In this document: in pieces, positions 9,001 to 11,241 of the stretch | Position numbering within the stretch: the stretch's first letter is position 1 | Layout of the letters: every line of letters starts with the position of its first letter | Source: an uncultured Chlamydiae bacterium | GTDB lineage: Bacteria > Chlamydiota > Chlamydiia > Chlamydiales > SM23-39 | DNA: 11,241 nucleotides | Assembly (NCBI GenBank): GCA_903909295.1 | Contig: CAIVVG010000199.1 | Coordinates: 1-11,241, forward strand | Reading direction: 5' to 3' | Made by a program: the position numbers and the translations under genes | The notes under the pieces: model-generated | Database searches by the model: none | Seen by the model: only the letters and a program-made list of their open reading frames with translations | Told to the model about the DNA's origin: nothing

Positions 9001-10833
9001 CTCCGTGTTGACCCCACAGTCTAAGAGGGCTCTAACCCAATCCTCGTCCATCCTCTCCACGGCTCTATGCAAAAAAGTCCTGCCTTCAGAATCAGAAAGA
9101 TTCAAGTCTAATCCCAATCTCTTCGCAAAACGCACGCAATCGGAAGACACCCCAGGTCTTTGAAGGAAAAAGTAAATTTTTTTAAGATTTTCGTCGTCGA
9201 TCCTTACTCGAAAATTTCTCGGAAGAATTCTCGTTTCGAGACCAGCAGCAATCGTGTTAAAAAGATCAAGATCAAAGGTGTCAGTGCCTAAATCTCCTTG
9301 AAACCCATATGAAAACTCTAAAAACTCCTTGAATCCCTCTGCAATTGTCACCAACCCGAACTCTTCGGAAAAATGATCCGACTGCCTTAATATGTCAGAA
9401 ATTGTCTTGCCCGAAAGACCCGGGAAAGGCTCTCTCCCAATCGCATCCTCTAGGTAGCCGATTCTTCTGGTAGGACGGTGCATACGGAAGGCAAAAAAAT
9501 CTCCAAACTCAAGCAACTGCTTATAAGTGATCCCGGAAAGATTCTGAGGACTTTTTAAGTATGAACATACATCGTGCAGGGTATGCAGCAAGGCTTTTAC
9601 GGCTCCCCGTTTGATATGCACAGGCAACCCTGCTTCAAACAGATGAGAACGAAACCGCCTCTGATCCGCTAGTAAACGCTGATCCATTTCAGCCTTCCGT
9701 ACGAGTCTCTCTTCCTCTGCTAATATGGGTGATCTGAGAGCCTCCATTCCTTCCCCATACCACGCCCAGTAAGGGGAAAACTCCTTATCCAATAGGACTT
9801 GATTGAGCCTTCCTATCCCCATCAGCCAGTTAGAAACGACGACTTCTGGCACGATTGAGCGAATCCGCTCCAACGAACGTGGAGCCACCACTGTGTCCAA
9901 GACTCTATCTCCAATGGCGTAGAAATCATTGTTAACCAAAACTGCATGCTTCCCCATATTAGGACCATAAACAACTCTCGAAACCGAAGAGGGATTCACC
10001 CCGTCAAAAGTTCTAACGGGACTGATGCAATGCCTCTGGCCCACGTGAGGCACAAGGCGAAAATTATCAAAAGAAGCCTTCGTTGGATGGAGGATAAGAC
10101 TGTTAAAGACCACCCTTGCAAAACTTTCAGAGTCTACAGGTTCCCTCCCTAAAACTTCGCTTGTGAGCCTCTGGGAACCTTGCGGAACAATTCGAACCTC
10201 AACACCGTACTCAAGAGACCTGTTCTGAAGGAGATGTAATATCCTGTGTGACGCGTCAAAATCTCTAACAAACCCCTCACTAATCGTGCCATTTGCAAAC
10301 TCCAACTGCCATGATCTAAACAGCGCTTCATTTGCAGGAAGAGAACAATCTGGATAACTAATATGCACATTGCGCAGCAACCAAAGCTCCGCTTCCTCCG
10401 GCGCCTCTCCCCACAGATGCCTCTCTAACTCGCGTGCAGCAAAAAAATCCCCAAAAGTCGCAGTAGAAGGGCCATCAAGTCTATGACATTCGAGGGCACC
10501 ACAGTCGGCTCCCAACGAAATGACCTCCTCATCCACACCCTCAAGTCCCCCATACCGGTTTTGGCGCAAAACCCGCCTCGCCATATCCTGAGTCATGAAG
10601 AATTCCTTACCACCAGCAATGAGACTTACCAGATCTGCGACTGGGACCCCCCTAGCAGCCGCAAACCCAACCGGATCTCGTCCTAATTCCAGCCTCTCCC
10701 AAACCTCGTCGACGATAGCCGCCACACCAGGACTTGTTGAAAACAAGGCAAAAACCAAGACCACCGAAACGAACTTACGGGCGAGACAAGGAGTATCTTC
10801 ATCAGTACGGAACATGCCACTCTCCATATTCAT
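3019..10833 (-). CDS. Giant secreted multidomain protein: kinase-fold-like, ankyrin, LRR, octapeptide and patatin domains
   Basis: A 2604-residue protein (about 280 kDa). Residues 1-39 form a Sec signal peptide: Arg-Lys at 19-20, hydrophobic 21-31, likely cut after GVAA (39). Then come a degenerate kinase-fold-like module (about 230-340), ankyrin-like repeats (about 560-640; TFLHRAV at 586), a 40-residue internal duplication (about 790-865), a better-preserved kinase-fold-like module (925-1110), irregular LRRs (1378-1575), a Gly-rich hydrophobic stretch (1629-1660), Ala-rich octads (1743-1838), RI-type LRRs (1892-about 1990), and a patatin phospholipase (about 2275-2560). An ATG at 10813-10815 (Met7) has GGAG six bases upstream and gives a more normal signal peptide, so it is the likelier start. 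The layout suggests a host-directed phospholipase toxin with many binding modules. The gene is monocistronic as far as can be seen. It is more GC-rich than its neighbours, suggesting acquisition. The frame is certain; kinase-like and ankyrin calls rest on motifs. Confidence 0.93.
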   Translation of the reverse strand: MNMESGMFRTDEDTPCLARKFVSVVLVFALFSTSPGVAAIVDEVWERLELGRDPVGFAAARGVPVADLVSLIAGGKEFFMTQDMARRVLRQNRYGGLEGVDEEVISLGADCGALECHRLDGPSTATFGDFFAARELERHLWGEAPEEAELWLLRNVHISYPDCSLPANEALFRSWQLEFANGTISEGFVRDFDASHRILHLLQNRSLEYGVEVRIVPQGSQRLTSEVLGREPVDSESFARVVFNSLILHPTKASFDNFRLVPHVGQRHCISPVRTFDGVNPSSVSRVVYGPNMGKHAVLVNNDFYAIGDRVLDTVVAPRSLERIRSIVPEVVVSNWLMGIGRLNQVLLDKEFSPYWAWYGEGMEALRSPILAEEERLVRKAEMDQRLLADQRRFRSHLFEAGLPVHIKRGAVKALLHTLHDVCSYLKSPQNLSGITYKQLLEFGDFFAFRMHRPTRRIGYLEDAIGREPFPGLSGKTISDILRQSDHFSEEFGLVTIAEGFKEFLEFSYGFQGDLGTDTFDLDLFNTIAAGLETRILPRNFRVRIDDENLKKIYFFLQRPGVSSDCVRFAKRLGLDLNLSDSEGRTFLHRAVERMDEDWVRALLDCGVNTELVWTSSLRGEGDKRTALDLLVSQRQDPRAPAIFCALLERRGVGSGLINPEAALEWYRELPKPAERIEPPLKEAFINLARRHQKFSWLAVLEDVFFPRAFGITPAEMRRQLKQQVLTDSRMKRRYERREEEAVEDGGSFVECDHLLVEAVRGYLKETLTGIDQAVGYLDLREEPLQGGTPTSQLKAYLGKLGYAGPEATVLLEARNFLGFEVGSVEDALPRVLLKDYLVKLGYVRNEDALGDEVLLRGARDLVEERVRSLEEAYYAFQFATDRHAPWLVEGAESGPRLLGDDIRQQLWGDRSHFRRVNAEGRRSVGKVFKRDGLLDESGVLFFKRFPELPGYEAAAGIAMRDLVGHGTPFSDLFNIRGMPYLVSQGIPDHQGEWKTLLSGEFGVLRRDDVAVREKAKEIFEILDPVDTAELILMAMVLNPEDGKLDNFVLTSTLEADSLRRLVSIDNDHVFAPPIGDPTIQAQLREARLTQVETLLFALGQKRLGVEGPMDWKIPPSVAEKFKEIDPQRFVVKWLDKVARISARYAALFPDIQNIDVRDSSGVVRRLTLSPLPYLWERQESCVRIPVNDRVVGVVYDNLCQIKEILASCHSDITPMQLLSSLSPVLTDRGRLGFLGIHSSSATAVARTLGFGTTRETIAASISPGGALLSGLTLRMGRTIEQLARLELSARELKSARKKAADESRSRAEVPPLTPERLRASLEQHTAVSQEVFAFLTADADVAVRSDYQLCRFLKNTDMQKWPSAEQRRLIDVLRGRGIARFPLTRLTFGNCTELSLRDFTTPGETTFSDKVLFHLSLPGCNPNLDAPRSGETSGRGGIKDFFTTMDVRGFAGTPLVFAGLKLLDISRTNLGREVVLSGGFAPTLETLMIKGVEDLVRVELISFPHLKLLSLSGCKNLGEINIKKMVGGSPSAPLSTLQEIRLNGVASWNDSKQDELVACTPKLARMRLQGTKVTLPGLREVYPREPSEKFFRLTREIKASALFEEEDFVLDGLRTQSAWVTPENFSHLGVSTGLGVLGVFFPYVGIPLGLVWGVGVGIKKALDRGKLEGAAGGSGTVAGTVAAGAANRGIVLPVASSLGREIAEEMTEEAVDILAKQALAYSAKKAAEKAAEAAVKGGVDLAAKKAVEVAAKASLDAATKKAAEAAAKAVVDAAAKAAAEAAARELAEATAKAAAAAAAREAAEVAAKKTAEFAARSAAEAAAIQAAKETAKKTVETAAKAATVGVSSVLGGAFAAFDVIMDERDRSRIMRVFIGSLFSEGIRRNSRLRRLDLSNVGLGDEGFSLIADALMGNSSITNLVLSDCGVGDKGVERLALALRGNVTLSSLGLKKNNITDKGAKALYESLESNATLRILDVSENRKIGEARREDLTRLMVRNSLVGSPGVGTQRGFLRGNLDGQGILFSRCILEEDAPYFGYNGLGIGRLTVARLLFDGLRDEGVRSSIAEEASWALQNGFMPTGFPEWCRLLQRQESREVRGWSARAVAQVRDRLVGVGVALTAAVTASVSSKAVLWEDGEDMPLVQGSAEGGMRSLRGISAVSKFLAEYVKCSVVNEPWLRCNVEVKESLGILRAIAQLTRTTLFIWRIGARGTLELQERLGGAGSSGSVEEGVHILKSRIDSLEKSERLIISGSSKNPLAPEVSPGVRRETGRRHRFGLSIDGGGMRGLIPAVMLSRLEGMARDYGRRSVRIHDLFDCIGGTSIGGVLALGLTIPKADGSPSLECAGLEELFTRHGRDIFGRRPVGVLSGLFFTPKYDAQPLEALLREKLGDARIGSALKPVLITAVRVDSSPYRASVFNSAVENHGAWPAWQAARATAAAPTYFAAPTFSWPSDRDGMPRPVCTFWDGGVWANNPAELVLDNICRIYSVGRESVSILSFGTGETETSYFPPSASGAYHPKTIKGLIYGQMDLGAAAVDARMRMFGDRYVRLQPSIVDDSGRAIQAELDNCTGCMLEKYREAADRKFREERVALELLVRQALGT
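3154..4011 (-). other. C-terminal patatin-like phospholipase domain
   Basis: Residues about 2275-2560. All hallmarks of the patatin/ExoU-type Ser-Asp dyad lipases are present: the oxyanion loop IDGGGMRG (D2282-G2288), the nucleophile elbow GTSIGG with Ser2323, and the catalytic Asp motif DGGVWANNP (D2468). TAAAPTYFAAPTF and SILSFGTGE are also characteristic. It should hydrolyse acyl esters of phospholipids (PLA2/PLA1 type). Its sole placement at the extreme C-terminus of a very long protein suggests the delivered enzymatic cargo. Many family members from bacteria act in host cells and need a eukaryotic activator. Confidence 0.92.
4864..5160 (-). other. RI-type leucine-rich repeats, 28-residue units
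   Basis: Three exact 28-residue repeats start at Leu1892, 1920 and 1948 (LDLSNVGLGDEGFSLIADAL, LVLSDCGVGDKGVERLALAL, LGLKKNNITDKGAKALYESL), each ended by N-x-(S/T)-(I/L). A fourth, partial unit begins LDVSENRKIG. This is the ribonuclease-inhibitor/NLR subtype, typical of eukaryotes and of bacteria living in them; it probably binds a host protein. It differs from the irregular LRRs at 1378-1575. Confidence 0.85.
5320..5607 (-). repeat. Tandem 24-bp / octapeptide repeat array (about 12 units)
   Basis: Residues 1743-1838 divide into twelve eight-residue units without insertion, such as AAKKAVEV, AAKASLDA, ATKKAAEA, AAKAVVDA, AAKAAAEA, AARELAEA, AAREAAEV and AARSAAEA. The consensus is A-A-(K/R)-x-A-A-E-A. 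The DNA units are 24 bp and diverged, so the array is not a recent expansion. Worn units extend it upstream (SAKKAAEK, AAEAAVKG). All residues favour helix, so a long charged Ala-rich helix or stalk between the hydrophobic segment and the second LRR block is likely. Confidence 0.85.
5850..5950 (-). other. Gly-rich hydrophobic segment of the giant protein
   Basis: Residues about 1629-1660 (STGLGVLGVFFPYVGIPLGL followed by VWGVGVGIKKAL) are the only long hydrophobic stretch after the signal peptide. Small residues recur every three to four positions, as in glycine-zipper hairpins. It could cross or insert into a membrane as a helical hairpin around the Pro-Tyr-Val-Gly-Ile-Pro turn. Topology cannot be decided by eye. 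Confidence 0.55.
6109..6702 (-). other. Irregular leucine-rich repeat region
   Basis: Residues 1378-1575 carry LRR-like strands with uneven spacing: LTRLTFGNCTELSLRDF, LKLLDISRTNLG, LETLMIKGVEDL, LKLLSLSGCKNLGEINI, LQEIRLNGVASW and LARMRLQGTKV. The C/N-type asparagine and cysteine positions (SGCKNL, FGNCTEL) recall cysteine-containing or plant-type LRRs. Likely an interaction surface. Confidence 0.7.
7504..8061 (-). other. Kinase-fold-like module, copy 2
   Basis: Residues about 925-1110. The order of motifs follows a protein-kinase/HipA/PI-kinase type fold. VLFFKRFPELPGYEAA gives a strand Lys (K944) and a nearby Glu (E953). NPEDGKLDNFVL (D1042, D1046-N1047) resembles a catalytic loop of the form D-x-x-x-(D/K)-N. 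LVSIDNDHVF (D1066, D1068) resembles the metal-binding DFG-equivalent. This is an inference from motif order and spacing only; no close family is named. If real, the module could phosphorylate protein or lipid, or be a pseudokinase scaffold. Confidence 0.4.
8914..9165 (-). other. Ankyrin-like repeats
   Basis: Residues about 557-640. SEGRTFLHRAVERMDEDWV, then RALLDCGVN, fits the ankyrin consensus (G-x-T-x-L-H-x-A-x ... V-x-x-L-L-x-x-G-x-x). A second unit with KRTALDLLVSQ and FCALLERRG follows, and SSDCVRFAKRLGLDLNL precedes it as a worn first unit. Two to three units is short for a stable ankyrin fold, so part may be degenerate. Confidence 0.55.
9814..10146 (-). other. Degenerate kinase-fold-like module, copy 1
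   Basis: Residues about 230-340 of the giant protein. The stretch LILHPTKASFDNFRLV (Asp256-Asn257) parallels MVLNPEDGKLDNFVL of copy 2, and HAVLVNNDFYAIGD (Asn301-Asn302-Asp303) parallels LVSIDNDHVFAPP. In both copies a helical segment follows. Here the first acidic residue of the presumed catalytic loop is lost (PTK in place of PED) and the IDND Asp has become Asn, so it should be inactive if the comparison holds. A longer insert (47 against 22 residues) separates the two motifs. Confidence 0.4.
10717..10833 (-). other. Sec signal peptide of the giant protein
   Basis: Residues 1-39. An acidic leader precedes Arg19-Lys20, a hydrophobic core (FVSVVLVFALF, 21-31) and a small-residue region ending PGVAA, with Val37 and Ala39 at -3 and -1. 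If translation begins at Met7, the n-region shortens to 14 residues, closer to normal. Export to the periplasm is therefore expected; passage across the outer membrane would need another system, which is not in the window. Confidence 0.75.
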
Positions 10834-11190
10834 TCACATCTTCTACATACCCATCACGCGTACCAGAGGGTGGTAAAATCCACCAAGCTGAAAAATTGTT
10901 TTTTTTCTTATCAATGTTGCCAGTAACACACAGCATTGGTTCTGATCTAGCCTGATTATCTTAAAATGGTTACGGAAACTTCGAATTAACATAAGGATTC
11001 CTTAAGCTACCTGATTTTCCTGTAACCAAAAATATATAGGTTTAGCTATAGAACGAACAACCTTCACTTAATCTTGTGTTGAATTATGGAAGCGGTGCAA
11101 ATGAGGGCTGTACCTTAAATTAACGTAACTACCCAGGTTGGGAAAGAAAAAAGTGTTTAAAGTTTTGTTCAAATCATTCATAAGTTTTGT
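10834..11190. other. AT-rich spacer upstream of the giant gene
   Basis: No gene, tRNA or strong promoter was recognised here. It holds the leader of the giant gene on the - strand (with only a poor Shine-Dalgarno before Met1), a T-run (10899-10907, seen as A-run on the - strand), the small palindrome listed separately, and CCCAGGTTGGG at 11133-11143. The base composition drops sharply from that of the giant gene. Confidence 0.5.
10992..11004. repeat. Short palindrome TAAGGA-T-TCCTTA
   Basis: A 6-bp inverted repeat around one central base lies about 160-170 bp upstream of the giant gene start. It might be an operator, but a palindrome of this size can also arise by chance in AT-rich DNA. Confidence 0.2.
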
Positions 11191-11241
11191 ATGGATAAAA
11201 AAGATAAAGAGATAGAAGCCCTCAAAGAAGAGATAGTCGTA
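11191..11241 (+). CDS. Possible start of a gene, cut by the window end
   Basis: ATG followed by an open frame of 17 codons (MDKKDKEIEALKEEIVV) to the window edge. The peptide is a charged, heptad-patterned helix, like the N-terminal coiled coil of IS66/ISBst12-type transposases and many other proteins. No Shine-Dalgarno site is seen. Too short to identify. Confidence 0.35.
   Translation, partial: MDKKDKEIEALKEEIVV

Overview
The window looks like a piece of an accessory region from a protist-associated alphaproteobacterium, most plausibly an intracellular symbiont of the Holosporales/Caedibacter kind. This is inferred, not proven. The grounds are RebB-type R-body (refractile body) genes, an insertion sequence sitting in one of them, a broken ProP-type MFS transporter, and one giant secreted protein made of eukaryote-like interaction repeats plus a patatin phospholipase. 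There are no housekeeping genes or RNA genes to fix the taxonomy.

Left end (1-660): the last 42 codons and the terminal end of an IS982-like element run in on the + strand to about position 140. The element cuts a RebB paralogue on the - strand after 35-36 residues. Upstream of that, in the same operon orientation, is an intact 108-residue RebB.

Positions 632-1264: an AT-rich spacer, a small ORF with a possible XRE-like helix-turn-helix, and short inverted repeats.

Positions 1265-2845: an MHS/ProP-type MFS transporter on the - strand, split into two frames by an apparent one-base loss near 1594, and preceded by an overlapping unrecognised 63-codon ORF.

Positions 3019-10833: a single unbroken 2604-codon frame on the - strand, more GC-rich than its surroundings. 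In order it carries a Sec signal peptide, a degenerate kinase-fold-like module, ankyrin-like repeats, a 40-residue internal duplication, a second and better-preserved kinase-fold-like module, irregular LRRs, a Gly-rich hydrophobic segment, twelve alanine-rich octapeptide repeats, three or four exact 28-residue RI-type LRRs, and a C-terminal patatin-like phospholipase with all catalytic motifs. It is the most interesting object here. It stays intact beside decaying genes, which suggests that it is under selection, probably as a host-directed toxin or effector.

Right end (10834-11241): an AT-rich spacer and the first 17 codons of a possible gene on the + strand, perhaps a transposase.

The reb remnants and the giant protein may both belong to a host-interaction or killer-trait repertoire, but nothing in the sequence shows that they act together. 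The IS insertion and the frameshift point to a genome undergoing reductive decay.
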